DNA from: Myxococcales bacterium | GTDB lineage: Bacteria > Myxococcota_A > Polyangia > Nannocystales > Nannocystaceae | Direction: 5' to 3' | Length of the DNA stretch: 64,000 nt | Assembly (NCBI GenBank): GCA_020633335.1 | Contig: JACKDU010000011.1 | Span: 186,001-250,000 of the forward strand | In this document: one piece after another, positions 8,701 through 17,482 of the stretch | How the letters are laid out: every line of letters starts with the position of its first letter | How positions within the stretch are numbered: the first letter of the stretch is position 1 | Made by a program: the position numbers and the translations under genes | The notes under the pieces: model-generated | Database searches by the model: none | What the model was told of the DNA's origin: nothing | The model's input: the letters and a program-made list of their open reading frames with translations, nothing else

Positions 8701-9436
8701 CAGCGCCGGCGAGCTCGCCTGGGCGCGGGAGTGGACCGGCTCCGCCGGCTTCGCCTGGCGCGGGCGCGACCTCGGCAAGCAGAGCGACACCTCGCTCGCC
8801 TCGCCGCCGCTCGCGGCCGCGATCGACCAGCCGCTGGTGATCTCCTTCGACCACGCCTACAAGTTCGAGTTCTCCGACAACATCTACTGGGACGGCGGCG
8901 TCCTCGAGATCTCGACCGACGGCGGGATGAGCTGGGAGGACGTCGCGGCCCACGTCGACCCCGGCTACAACGGCAAGATCGCCTCGGACGTCAACCCGAT
9001 CAACGGCCAGGACGCCTACGTCGATCAGAACCCGTCGTACCCGAAGGCCGACAAGGTCACCCTCGACTTCGGCACCAAGTTCGCCGGCAAGGCGGTCCGC
9101 CTCCGCTTCCGGATCGGCACCGACAGCGCGATGGGGGCGCCGGGCTGGCTCATCGACAACATCGCGGTCACCGGGATCACCAACACCCCCTTCTCGACCT
9201 GGGCGCCCGACAATTGCGGGATGGGCGGCTCGGGCGGCGAGACCGAGGGCGGCACCGACGGCACCGGGACCGCGACCGACGGGGGCAGCGACTCGGCGAC
9301 CGCGACCGCCGGTCAGGACGGGATGGACGACGGCGGCTGCGGCTGCTCGAGCGAGGGGCGCCCGAGCGACGGGCTCGCCGCGCTCGGCCTCTCGCTCCTC
9401 GCCCTCGGCGTCGGCCGCCGGCGTCGCCGCGCCTAG
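5753..9436 (+). CDS. Secreted M36 fungalysin metallopeptidase with PA domain and MYXO-CTERM tail
   Basis: 1227 residues. The signal peptide ends AEAAE near residue 28. An FTP-like propeptide follows (about 60-280). The M36 catalytic region begins near LFFDTNWLHDYWYDSG (about 400). A PA domain (about 500-610, GKVAVIDRGSCTFEVKVANA) is inserted before the zinc site AHEWGHYIHH (about 629), and the third ligand lies in SEGWGDF. After the protease come an Ig-like domain and a jelly-roll/MAM-like domain. The C-terminus has DGGCGCSSEG, a hydrophobic helix and RRRRR, a MYXO-CTERM tail. It is probably a self-processed extracellular protease displayed on the surface, as expected in a predatory bacterium. 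The start ATG follows gaggtgg; a TACCAT -10 (5718-5723) lies upstream. Confidence 0.93.
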   Translation: MMFSRRALPLTLAGLVAALGAQPAEAAETGRSTINASLAAPDGAIARQQRGGVLSRDARGMPRLLAASSGAPAPAGASFEEAARFHLRALAPVYGSVEAVVDGARALFTHDVGRGGVIVAFRQRVGDVEVFAGDVKVLLDRSKRIVAVAGTPHPRARAEHAKPFLRSRQDAVAGALVDLYGPIVDARAIAAAPAARRAGFDHFALAPAAGPTSVNLRAPARVKPVYFPVGDALVPAHLVEVESYHGANPDLDAFQYVIAADDGRVLYRRDMIAYDAFTYTVWADEGGDHRPADGPLVDYTPHPTQDPNDQGPTEAVKPVQITMEGFNTNPDGKPDPWLPADATESVGNNIDAYVDHVNPSGFQPEAGEFRAAVNGDRTFDYAYETSLEPLSSKEQSMGAIVQLFFDTNWLHDYWYDSGFNEAAGNAQEDNFGRGGEGGDRLQAQAQDGALEGSRNNANMMTPSDGTSPVMQMYLWTPRNNTGTLHIDPMNEDFNVSKGQFGPVLFDLSGELVVVDDGVGTGSDGCEPPMNSITGKVAVIDRGSCTFEVKVANAEAAGAIAAVIADNADSGLPPLGNDAQTEDPTIPTIGVSKADGAKIKAAIEGEAQIAHITGDADVERDGTIDNMIVAHEWGHYIHHRLVECGSAQCGAQSEGWGDFLSLHTMLREGDDLDGSFASTTYASFDPAGYFGIRRVPYSVDMGRNALTFRNIADDQQLPVGPPTQGGGNANSEVHNAGEIWTTMMFESYVALHKAHAGDKSFDEVQRSMSDYVVAGMMMTPPAPTYTDQRDAILLAISTFDEDDFMTVAKAFARRGAGTCAISPAVDSVDFIGVVEDFELRANAGLIAGAADDSAQSCDGDGVIDGGEAGKITATIYNNGVLDLASGALVKVTSSSPSVIFPDGDSLELGALPRLSKTDVSFAVAVAPGVSDWENVTLTVKVVSDEGCEGTSELALHQVIHGDIVTESATVDDVEVPDSPWEIVGSAGELAWAREWTGSAGFAWRGRDLGKQSDTSLASPPLAAAIDQPLVISFDHAYKFEFSDNIYWDGGVLEISTDGGMSWEDVAAHVDPGYNGKIASDVNPINGQDAYVDQNPSYPKADKVTLDFGTKFAGKAVRLRFRIGTDSAMGAPGWLIDNIAVTGITNTPFSTWAPDNCGMGGSGGETEGGTDGTGTATDGGSDSATATAGQDGMDDGGCGCSSEGRPSDGLAALGLSLLALGVGRRRRRA

Positions 9437-9453
9437 GCAGACGCGCGCGAGCA

Positions 9454-9492
9454 CGAGAGCACCGTCACCCCCGCGGGGGCGCGGTGCTCTCG
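9454..9492. terminator. Bidirectional terminator hairpin between convergent genes
   Basis: Arms cgagagcaccg (9454-9464) and cggtgctctcg (9482-9492) pair perfectly around an inner cccccgcggggg palindrome. There is no T-run. The site lies between the converging M36 and hisS genes. Confidence 0.65.
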
Positions 9493-9513
9493 CTCATCTG
9501 CGCGCGCGCCCGC

Positions 9514-10875
9514 CTAGCCTTCGCGCCAGGTGGCGATCAGCGCCCCGGCCTCGGCGACCGGCACCCGCACCTGGGCGCCGCTGGCGAGGTTCTTGAGCGT
9601 GATCATCGCGGCGTCGATCTCCTCGCGGCCGAGGATCCCGGCGTAGGGCGCCTTGACCCCCGGCGTGTCGGCGTAGCCGAGCTGCTTGCCGAGCTTGGCC
9701 TTCTCGGGGAAGACCTCGACCCGGACGCCCTGCGCGCGGAGCTTGGCCGCGACCGCGAGGACGGCCGCCGGGGCCGCGTCGAGCCAGCAGAGGAGGAGCT
9801 CGGGGCCGAGGGCGAGCGGCGGGAACATCCCGCGCTCCTCCATCACCACCAAGATCCGCTCGAGGCCGAGGGAGAAGCCGACCGCCGGCACCTTCTTCTT
9901 GCCGAACATGCCGACCAGATCGTCGTAGCGGCCGCCGCCGCCGAGGCTCGACGCGAGGTCGGGGACCGCGATCTCGAAGATCGCCCCGGTGTAGTAGGAG
10001 AGCCCGCGGGCGAGGTCGGGGGCGAAGCGGAGGTGGGCCGCGGCCGGGGTGCCGGCGCAGAGCTCGATGAGCGCGGAGAGCTCGTCGAGGGCCGCCTGGC
10101 CGCGCTCGTCGGCGAGGCGCCCGCGGAGGTCGGCGAGCGCCGGCAACGGCTCCGCGTCGGGATCGGCGGCGACGAAGGCGAGGAGGCGCTCCGCCGACTC
10201 GGGCGCGATCCCTCGCTCCGCGAGCTCGCCGCGCACACCCTCCGGGCCGATCTTGTCGAGCTTGTCGATCGCCACGAGCGCGCTCCCTTCGAGCGCCGCG
10301 TCGATCGCCGACGCCCGGATCATCGCCCGCAGCACCTCGCGGTGGTTGAGGCGGATCTCAAACTCCGCGAAGCCGAGCTGGTGGAGGACCTCGGCGACCG
10401 CGGCGCAGACCTCGGCCTCGGCGATCGCCGAGGTGGTCCCGGTGATGTCGACGTCGCACTGGTAGAACTCGCGGAAGCGCCCGCGCCCCGGGCGATCCGC
10501 CCGCCACACCGGCTGGATCTGGTAGCGCTTGAAGTACTTCGGGAGGTCGTAGTTGGCGACCACCCGGGCGAGCGGCACCGTCAGGTCGTAGCGGAGCCCC
10601 TGGTCGGCGAGGTCGGCCTCGCCGACGCCCTCGATGGCGAGCGCCCGCGTGAGGTTGTCGCGGCGGTGGAGGAGGCGGTAGAGGAGCTGGTCGCCCTCGT
10701 CGCCGTACTTGCCGAGGAGCGTCGAGAGGTTCTCGATCGTCGGGGTCTCGATCGGCACGAAGCCGTAGCTCCCGTAGACCCGGCGGACCACGTCGATGAC
10801 GTGGGCGCGGCGGGCGAGCTCCGCCGGCAGGAAGTCGCGCATGCCGCTCGGCGGCTTGGTGCTGGCCTTGCTCAC
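9514..10875 (-). CDS. hisS: Histidyl-tRNA synthetase
   Basis: 453 residues, a normal length for a bacterial HisRS. This class II enzyme charges tRNA-His. The N-terminal SGMRDFLPAELARR is diagnostic. Motif 2 is seen in QPVWRADRPGRGRFREFYQ, and the histidine-A motif in GGGGRYDDLVGMFG. The C-terminal anticodon-binding domain covers about residues 355-450. The start is GTG and overlaps the TGA of ileS by three of four bases (GTGA), so the two genes are translationally coupled in one minus-strand operon. Confidence 0.97.
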   Translation of the reverse strand: MSKASTKPPSGMRDFLPAELARRAHVIDVVRRVYGSYGFVPIETPTIENLSTLLGKYGDEGDQLLYRLLHRRDNLTRALAIEGVGEADLADQGLRYDLTVPLARVVANYDLPKYFKRYQIQPVWRADRPGRGRFREFYQCDVDITGTTSAIAEAEVCAAVAEVLHQLGFAEFEIRLNHREVLRAMIRASAIDAALEGSALVAIDKLDKIGPEGVRGELAERGIAPESAERLLAFVAADPDAEPLPALADLRGRLADERGQAALDELSALIELCAGTPAAAHLRFAPDLARGLSYYTGAIFEIAVPDLASSLGGGGRYDDLVGMFGKKKVPAVGFSLGLERILVVMEERGMFPPLALGPELLLCWLDAAPAAVLAVAAKLRAQGVRVEVFPEKAKLGKQLGYADTPGVKAPYAGILGREEIDAAMITLKNLASGAQVRVPVAEAGALIATWREG

Positions 10876-13800
10876 GCGCTCACCCCCTCGTCGTCGTCAT
10901 CCTCGCCGTCGTCGTCGCTCTCGTCGCCGCCCTCGTCCTCGAAGGCGAGGGTGAGGCCGAGCTCGACCGCGTCGCCGTCGATCGCGTCGCTCGCCCGGTC
11001 GCCGATCGCCGCCGGCACCTCGCCGACGACCACCTCGATCGCCAGGGTCTCGCCGGCGATGAGCTCGCGCATCGCCCCGTCGCCGAGGGTCGCCGCGACC
11101 TCGCCGGCGCCGCTGGCGAAGAGGATGATCCGCTGGCTGACCTCGAGGCCAGCCTGCTTGCGGAGGTTCTGGACCCGGTTGATCACCTCGCGGGCGAGCC
11201 CCTCGCGGGCGAGCGCCGGGGTGACCGCGAGGTCGAGCATCACCGTCACGTCGCCGTCGCTGGCGACCGCCTGGCCGGCGAGCGGCTCGCGGACCAGGAT
11301 CACGTCCTCGGCCGTCAGCGCCTCGCCCTCGACCTCGAGGCGGCCGCCGGCCCCGAGGCTCCGCAGCGCCTTCTGATCGAGGGCGGCGATCGCCGCGGCG
11401 ACCGCCTTCATCTTGCCGCCGAGGCGCTTGCCCAGCGACTTGAAGTTGGCCTTGGCCTTGAGGGTGACGAGGTCGGCGTCGTCGTGGGTGAGCGCCAGCG
11501 CCTTGACGTTGAGCTCGCCGAGGACGTCGGCCTCGAAGTGGCGGAGCGCGGCCGCGACGTCGGGGGTGTGGACCGCGACCGTCAGGGTCGGCAGCGGCCG
11601 CCGGACCGCGACGCCCTCCTTCTCGCGGAGCGCCTGGGCGACCGCGACCGTCCGTCGGACGTGGGCGACCGCCTCCTCGAGCGCGTGATCGCGGAGCGAC
11701 GCGTCGACCTCGGGGAAGGCCGCGAGGTGGACGCTCTCGGCGCTGGCGAGGCCGGTGTCGACCATCAGGCGCTGGTAGATCACCTCGCTGAAGAAGGGGA
11801 TCACCGGCGCCATCGCGGTCGCGACCGTGACCAGCGCCCGGAAGAGGGTGCCGTAGGCCTCGGCCTTGTCGCGCTCGGCCGCGGCGTCAGCTGCCGCACC
11901 GTCGCCGCCGCGGGCCCGCCAGTAGCGCCGACGGCCCCGGCGGATGTACCAGTTGTTGAGGTCGTCGCAGAGGCGGAGATACGCCGGGACGATGTTCCAG
12001 AGGGCGTAGCTCTCGTACTCCTCGATCACCTCGGCGACCATCCCCTGCACCCGCGAGAGGATCCAGCGGTCGAGGTCGCCGCTCGGTCGGAGCTCGAGAT
12101 CGGCGGCGCTCGGCTGCCAGCCGTCGGCGGCCGCGTAGGTCGCGAGGAAGTTGTAGGCGTTCCAGAGCGGCAGGATCGCCACCCGCACCATGTCGCGGAC
12201 GCACTCGCCGGTGGTGTCCTCGGCGCTCTTGCCGAAGCGCATCGGCTCCGCCCGGACCACCTGCGACGAGATCAAGTAGGCCCGGAGCGCGTCGGCGCCG
12301 TAGCTCTCGATCACGTGCGAGGGGTCGGGGTAGTTCTTCAGCCGCTTCGACATCTTCTTGCCGTCGGCCGCGAGGATCAGGCCGTTGACGATGACGTTGC
12401 GGAACGCGGGACGGTCGAAGAGCGCGCCGGCGAGGACGTGGAGCGTGTAGAACCACCCGCGGGTCTGATCGAGCCCCTCGGCGATGAAGTCGGCCGGGAG
12501 GTTGTCCTCGACGTAGCTCTTCTTGGCGGCGTCGAAGGGGTAGTGGTTCTGGGCGTAGGGCATCGACCCCGACTCGAACCAGCAGTCGAAGACCTCGGGG
12601 ATCCGCCGCATCGTCCCGCCCGCCTTCGAGGGCCAGGTGATCGGGTCGATGGTCTCGCGGTGGAGGTCGCTCAGCGACCCGCGCTCAAGCCCGGCGAGCT
12701 CCTCGAGCTCGGCGACCGAGCCCACGCAGACCATCTCCGAGGGGTCGCGATCGCAGCGCCAGATCGGCAGCGGCGTCCCCCAGTAGCGGTTGCGGCTGAG
12801 GTTCCAGTCGCGCGCGTTCTCGAGCCAGTTGCCGAAGCGGCCGACGCCGACGTGCTCGGGGACCCAGCGGATCTCGCGGTTGAGCTCGACCAGGCGCTCA
12901 CGGATCCGCTCGACGTTCATGAACCACGTCGAGATCGCCATGTAGAGGAGCGGCTGATCGGTGCGGTAGCAGTGGGGGTAGGGGTGGACGATCACGTCCT
13001 GGTCGACGACCTTGCCCTCGCGGCGGAGGCGCTCGACGATCCCCTTGTCGGCGTCCTTGGCGAAGAGGCCGGCGAAGTCGGCGACGCTCTCGTCGAAGAT
13101 CCCGTTGAGCGAGAGCGGGTTGACGAGCGGCAGCCCCTCGGCGAGGCCGACCGCGTAGTCGTCCTCGCCGAAGGCCGGCGCCTGGTGGACGATCCCGGTG
13201 CCGCTATCGGTGGTGACGTAGGTCGCCGCGACCACCTTGAAGGCCCAGCGCCGGCCGTCGTCGCGCTCGCGGTACTCGGCGAAGTAGGGGAGGAGCGGCG
13301 CGTAGGGCCGGCCGACGAGGTCGGCGCCGCGCAGCCGCGCGAGCTCCTCGGTCGCGCCCACCCGCCCGCGGGCCTGGTACTCGGCGAGGCGCCCGGGCTC
13401 GAGGTAGGCGACCTCGCCGGTGTCGACGAGGCGGACCTTGACGTACTCGACCTCGGGGTGGACGGCGAGCGCGAGGTTGCTCGGCAGCGTCCACGGGGTC
13501 GTCGTCCACGCCCAGAGGCTCGCGCCCGGCTCGTCCTCGAGGGCGAAGCGGACGGTGAGGCTCGGGTCCTGGCGGCGGCGGTGGCCCTCCTTCTTGGTGA
13601 CCGGGTCCTTCTCCTGCGGGCCCTGGGCGACCTCGAAGTTGGAGAGCGGGGTGCCGAGCGCCGGCGAGACCGGCTGCACCCGGTAGCCCTCGTAGATCAG
13701 GCCCTTGTCCCAGAGCTGGCGGAAGACCCACCAGACGCTCTCCATGAAGGAGGCGTCCATCGTCTTGTAGTCGTTGACGAAGTCGACCCAGCGGCCCATC

Positions 13801-14261
13801 CGCTTGACGACGACCTCCCACTCCGCGGTGTAGCGGAGGACGCCGGCCCGGCAGGCGGCGTTGAACGTGGGGACGCCGAGCTCCTCGATCTCGGCCCGCC
13901 CATGCACGCCGAGCTCGTTCTCGATGAGGTTCTCGATCGGCAGGCCGTGGCAGTCCCAGCCGAAGCGGCGCTCGACGTAGCGGCCGCGCATGGTCCAAAA
14001 GCGGGGGACGACGTCCTTGATCGTCCCGGCGAGGAGGTGCCCGTAGTGCGGGAGGCCGGTGGCGAAGGGGGGGCCGTCGTAGAAGACGAAGCTCTCGCGG
14101 GAGCCCGCGCCTTGCGACGTCTGCAGCGCGCGGGCCTCGATCCCCCGTTCCTCCCAAAGCGCGAGGATCTCCTTCTCGAGGGCGGGGAGGTCGAGCTGGG
14201 CGCTCGGCGGCCGCAGGCCGCGAGGGGACGGGGCGGGCTCGTTGGGGCGTGGATCGGGCAT
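10872..14261 (-). CDS. ileS: Isoleucyl-tRNA synthetase, eukaryote-like type 2
   Basis: About 1129 residues. This class I synthetase charges tRNA-Ile and edits valine. The HIGH signature is HYGH within TGLPHYGHLLAGTIKD, and the second signature is KMSKRLKNYPDP. With the length and overall pattern, these place it with the eukaryote-like IleRS2 group rather than the E. coli type. The CP1 editing domain covers about residues 190-420. The C-terminus ends in an acidic Asp/Glu run. The start ATG at 14261 is preferred because gagg precedes it by 4 nt; an in-frame ATG at 14303 lacks a ribosome site and lies beside a GC hairpin. It is the first gene of the ileS-hisS pair. Confidence 0.95.
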   Translation of the reverse strand: MPDPRPNEPAPSPRGLRPPSAQLDLPALEKEILALWEERGIEARALQTSQGAGSRESFVFYDGPPFATGLPHYGHLLAGTIKDVVPRFWTMRGRYVERRFGWDCHGLPIENLIENELGVHGRAEIEELGVPTFNAACRAGVLRYTAEWEVVVKRMGRWVDFVNDYKTMDASFMESVWWVFRQLWDKGLIYEGYRVQPVSPALGTPLSNFEVAQGPQEKDPVTKKEGHRRRQDPSLTVRFALEDEPGASLWAWTTTPWTLPSNLALAVHPEVEYVKVRLVDTGEVAYLEPGRLAEYQARGRVGATEELARLRGADLVGRPYAPLLPYFAEYRERDDGRRWAFKVVAATYVTTDSGTGIVHQAPAFGEDDYAVGLAEGLPLVNPLSLNGIFDESVADFAGLFAKDADKGIVERLRREGKVVDQDVIVHPYPHCYRTDQPLLYMAISTWFMNVERIRERLVELNREIRWVPEHVGVGRFGNWLENARDWNLSRNRYWGTPLPIWRCDRDPSEMVCVGSVAELEELAGLERGSLSDLHRETIDPITWPSKAGGTMRRIPEVFDCWFESGSMPYAQNHYPFDAAKKSYVEDNLPADFIAEGLDQTRGWFYTLHVLAGALFDRPAFRNVIVNGLILAADGKKMSKRLKNYPDPSHVIESYGADALRAYLISSQVVRAEPMRFGKSAEDTTGECVRDMVRVAILPLWNAYNFLATYAAADGWQPSAADLELRPSGDLDRWILSRVQGMVAEVIEEYESYALWNIVPAYLRLCDDLNNWYIRRGRRRYWRARGGDGAAADAAAERDKAEAYGTLFRALVTVATAMAPVIPFFSEVIYQRLMVDTGLASAESVHLAAFPEVDASLRDHALEEAVAHVRRTVAVAQALREKEGVAVRRPLPTLTVAVHTPDVAAALRHFEADVLGELNVKALALTHDDADLVTLKAKANFKSLGKRLGGKMKAVAAAIAALDQKALRSLGAGGRLEVEGEALTAEDVILVREPLAGQAVASDGDVTVMLDLAVTPALAREGLAREVINRVQNLRKQAGLEVSQRIILFASGAGEVAATLGDGAMRELIAGETLAIEVVVGEVPAAIGDRASDAIDGDAVELGLTLAFEDEGGDESDDDGEDDDDEGVSA

Positions 14262-14454
14262 GGGGCCTCGGACACCGGCGATTTCGCCGGGATAGCGGTG
14301 CATGGCCCGCCGGGGGCCCGGCGGTCAAGCCCCAAAAGGAGGGAGCGCGAGGCCGGCGCGCGAGCGGTCGCTGGGGGAGGCGCCGCCGCCGGGTCGGCGG
14401 CGGAGACCCTCGCGCTCCGGCCCGGGCGGCGATCCTACGAGGTTCGCCCCGCCG

Positions 14455-14484
14455 TTGTCGCGCCCCGGGAATCGGGGGTATGCT
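14455..14484 (+). promoter_or_regulatory. Promoter of the lipoprotein at 14511
   Basis: TTGTCG (14455-14460), an 18-bp spacer and TATGCT (14479-14484). The leader would be about 20 nt and includes ggag before the ATG. Confidence 0.45.
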
Positions 14485-14510
14485 CCGCGGACAGCCTACT
14501 CGGAGACTCC

Positions 14511-15638
14511 ATGAAGCACGCCCGCTCGGCCCTCGGTCTTGCCCTCGCCCTCGCTACCTCCCTCACCGCCTGTACCAGCGGGAGCGGCAATGATGACAGC
14601 GGTGTCCCCGACGCCATGCCCTTCCGCGATGGTTGGGTGACGGTCGTCGAGACCACCTTCCCGCTGGGCGGCGACGCCCCGGTCACGAGCCTGCAGATCG
14701 GCGGCGCCGAGTTCATGGACAACTACGCGAACCGCGGCGACATCGAGGTCCTCTTCGACCTCGACAGCGAGAACATCAAGATCGAGATGCGGAAGTACGC
14801 CTTCCAGGCCGATCAGGTGGAGGCCGACGAGACCTTCGGCAAGCTCCAGCTCTGGGCCTACGTCGAGAGCAGCAACCCGGACAAGCCGCAGAATATGGCC
14901 GAGGAGGACGACTGCACCAAGGGCTGGCAGGACGGCTGCATGATCCGGGTCTACTACGACGGGCTCTCGCAGCCGGTCCGCACCGGCGCCGACCTCCGTG
15001 TCCACCTCCCGCGGGCCTACCGCCAGTCGATCAAGGTCCAGACCGAGGACAACACCCAGGAGGGCAACTACAAGCTCCGCGGCGACGTGAAGATCGTCGA
15101 CCTCTGCGGCTCCGGTCAGATCGAGGTCGAGAACGGCACGGTCGAGGTGCGGATGTGCGCGGAGCTCCAGGAGGGCCCGACCTGCTCGGCCGCCCAGATC
15201 AAGGACTGCGAGGACAAGAACTGGGATCCGGCCTGCGCCTGCAACGCCTACGGCAGCCTCAAGATCGAGGCGCCGGAGCCCTGGTCGGCCAACGTCACCG
15301 TCGACTTCCCCAACACGATCTGGGCGAACGTCATCATCGACGGCGGCAAGGGGTCGGGCGACAACTCCTGCCCGGCGGTCCTCGACAACTGCTCTGGGGC
15401 CTGCGGTCCGATCACCCAGTCCCCGGAGACGCCGCAGATCGCCAAGGCCGAGTACAACTACCCCGGCGACCCCGCGATCCCCGGCGTCGGCTACATCTTC
15501 GACATCAAGGTGCACTCCTGCGAGGCCGTGCCCTACGTCGACGGCCCCGACGACTACGACGCCAAGGCGATCGACTCGCCCAAGGACGAGCTCCGCGGCA
15601 ACGTCAAGGTCTGCACCGGCTGCCTCGCCAGCCTCTAG
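14511..15638 (+). CDS. Lipoprotein of unknown function
   Basis: 375 residues. The signal peptide ends in a clear lipobox, LTAC, with Cys21. The mature part is rich in beta-strand pattern with repeated acidic stretches (DNYANRGDIEVLFDLDSENIKIEM). About ten cysteines are clustered in the C-terminal half (CSAAQIKDCEDK, CACNAYG, CSGACG), suggesting disulfides in the periplasm or at the surface. The repeated pattern around KLRGDVKIVDLCGSGQIEVE and GSLKIEA resembles beta-helix or bactofilin-like adhesin folds, but I recognise no named family. The start is set by ggagactcc before the ATG. The gene is divergent from ileS. Confidence 0.8.
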   Translation: MKHARSALGLALALATSLTACTSGSGNDDSGVPDAMPFRDGWVTVVETTFPLGGDAPVTSLQIGGAEFMDNYANRGDIEVLFDLDSENIKIEMRKYAFQADQVEADETFGKLQLWAYVESSNPDKPQNMAEEDDCTKGWQDGCMIRVYYDGLSQPVRTGADLRVHLPRAYRQSIKVQTEDNTQEGNYKLRGDVKIVDLCGSGQIEVENGTVEVRMCAELQEGPTCSAAQIKDCEDKNWDPACACNAYGSLKIEAPEPWSANVTVDFPNTIWANVIIDGGKGSGDNSCPAVLDNCSGACGPITQSPETPQIAKAEYNYPGDPAIPGVGYIFDIKVHSCEAVPYVDGPDDYDAKAIDSPKDELRGNVKVCTGCLASL

Positions 15639-15762
15639 CGCCAACCGCCCTGGCGCGCGAGGTCGCGCCGCTCGAGGCCGTCCCCCTGGGGGGGGATGGC
15701 CTCTTCTCTTCGCGCGCGCTGAGGGGCGATTTTCGCCGTTGTTGGCCGCTTTGCGGAGGGCC

Positions 15763-15768
15763 TACGCT
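15763..15768 (+). promoter_or_regulatory. -10 element TACGCT, leaderless type
   Basis: TACGCT ends 7 nt before the ATG at 15776. TTGTTG (15739-15744) lies 18 bp upstream as a possible -35. Confidence 0.5.
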
Positions 15769-15775
15769 CGCGCCT

Positions 15776-17365
15776 ATGCGTCGCGATCGCCTGGTCTCCA
15801 TCGTTGGTCTCTTCATCCTTCAAGTCGCCGCGTCTGGTTGCGGGAGCTCCTGCCTCGACGACGGCTTCGCCTGGAACCAGAAGACGGAGGGGTGCGAGAA
15901 CGCCTCGGCGTCGGCCAGCGACTCGGCGACCACCGGCGAGAGCGAGAGCGCGTCGGCGACGGAGTCGGCGTCGGCGACCGCGACCGCGTCCGCGTCGGCG
16001 ACCGCGACGATGGGATCGAACTCGGCGACCGATGGCTCGGCGACCGACACCGACGCGAGCGCGTCGGCGACGATGACGGCGACGATGACGGCGACGATGA
16101 CGGCGACGATGACCGACTCGGGCGGCAGCGACGTCTGGTGCGTCGACAACGACATGGACGGCTTCGGCGACCCGGCCGATTGCATCCCGGCGGTCCCCGG
16201 CGAGGATCCGCCCTCCGGCTACGTCCCCAACGACACCGACTGCGACGACTCGAACCCCAACACCTTCCCGGGCGCGGCCGAGCTCGATGATCCCGAGGCC
16301 TGCATGCAGGACGACGACGACGACGGCTTCGGCGACACGATGCCCGACGGCCCCGGCGTGGTCCCGGGGACCGACTGCGACGACGGCGACTCCTCGACCT
16401 TCCCGGGCGCCGCCCCCAACGACGACCCCGACGCCTGCATGAAGGACTTCGACGACGACGACTGGGGCGACTCCGACCCGGACGTCCCCGGCGTGGTCCC
16501 GGGGACCGACTGCGATGACGAGGACGCCGCGACCTACCCCGGCGCCGCCGAGATCGAGGACCCCGACGCCTGCATGCGCGACGAGGACGAGGACGGCTGG
16601 GGCGACACCAGCGTCCCGCCCGGCGTCGACGTCGGCTCCGACTGCTACGACACCAACGCCGAGCTCAACCCGAGCAAGGTCACGATGTTCAGCGTCCTCG
16701 ACAACAACCAGGGGGACATGGGCGAGGTCGATCTGATGAGCGGCGTCGTGACCCCCTTCGCCAACGTCGATCTCCAGGGCTACCAGGGCGGCTGGAGCGT
16801 GATCTCGACCGCGGTCAACCCCGCGGACTCGGTGATGTTCGGGACTAACTCGGCGCAGCAGCGCCTGGTCACCTTCGACTACTGCGCCGCCGACGCGCCG
16901 ACCAACCTGATGCCCCACAACCTGACGATCTGCGGCCTCGCGTTCCACGAGGACGGGACCTTCTACGGGATCGACGGCGGCAACGACGAGCTCGTCACCT
17001 TCAACCCGGCGACCGGCGAGGTCACCGATTCGAAGCCGATCACCCTCGACGGCCAGCCGGTCAACATCCAGGCCTGCGGGATGGCGTACGACTGCGTGTC
17101 GACCCGCCTCCTGGTCTCCGACGGCGCCCAGAGCCGGATCCTCAGCATCGACCCGACCGACGGCACGACCACGGTCGTCGCCGACATCAACGCCGGGAGC
17201 TGGAACTCGGTCGGCCTCGAGTACGACCCGGTGTCGAAGGAGGTCTTCACCAACAACGGGACCGCCTTCTACCGGATCAAGATCGACGGCTCGAACGACT
17301 TCGTCCAGCTCCCGAACCTGAGCACCGGCCTCAACGACCTCGGCTTCGGGCCGACCTGCATGTGA
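15776..17365 (+). CDS. MopE-type metal-binding repeat lipoprotein with beta-propeller-like C-terminus
   Basis: 529 residues. The signal peptide ends VAASGC, a lipobox-like site. A Ser/Ala/Thr linker covers about residues 40-115. From about 120 to 300 lie four MopE-type repeats with the pattern D-x-D-x-D-GxGD, then TDCDD and FPGAAE (for example DDDDDGFGD and GTDCDDGDSSTFPGA). Such repeats are annotated as putative calcium or copper binding. Residues 300-529 resemble a WD/NHL-like propeller (ALAFHEDGTFYGIDG-type repeats, here GLAFHEDGTFYGIDGG). It is probably an outer-surface protein. A 12-bp minisatellite occurs in the linker. The function is unknown. Confidence 0.85.
   Translation: MRRDRLVSIVGLFILQVAASGCGSSCLDDGFAWNQKTEGCENASASASDSATTGESESASATESASATATASASATATMGSNSATDGSATDTDASASATMTATMTATMTATMTDSGGSDVWCVDNDMDGFGDPADCIPAVPGEDPPSGYVPNDTDCDDSNPNTFPGAAELDDPEACMQDDDDDGFGDTMPDGPGVVPGTDCDDGDSSTFPGAAPNDDPDACMKDFDDDDWGDSDPDVPGVVPGTDCDDEDAATYPGAAEIEDPDACMRDEDEDGWGDTSVPPGVDVGSDCYDTNAELNPSKVTMFSVLDNNQGDMGEVDLMSGVVTPFANVDLQGYQGGWSVISTAVNPADSVMFGTNSAQQRLVTFDYCAADAPTNLMPHNLTICGLAFHEDGTFYGIDGGNDELVTFNPATGEVTDSKPITLDGQPVNIQACGMAYDCVSTRLLVSDGAQSRILSIDPTDGTTTVVADINAGSWNSVGLEYDPVSKEVFTNNGTAFYRIKIDGSNDFVQLPNLSTGLNDLGFGPTCM
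16067..16114 (+). repeat. 12-bp coding minisatellite, four copies
   Basis: gcgacgatgacg is repeated four times, the last with one change. It encodes TMTA repeats in the linker of the MopE-type lipoprotein. Confidence 0.85.
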
Positions 17366-17482
17366 TCACCAGCGCGCGGCCACGGCGAGTGCGCGGCGAT
17401 CCGCGCGCTCGCGGCGGCCGCGCCAGCGCAGAACCGGCGAAAACGCACCTGCGCCGGCCCCTGAGCGGCCCGCCGGGGCTGC

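Noticed and set aside
5717..9454. A 1245-codon minus-strand frame opposite the M36 protease
   Set aside because: The plus strand has clear protease, PA and MYXO-CTERM features. The minus frame has repetitive Arg/Val/Gly composition only.
14261..14303. Upstream ATG (14303) as the ileS start
   Set aside because: It has no ribosome site and abuts a strong GC hairpin, whereas the ATG at 14261 has gagg upstream.
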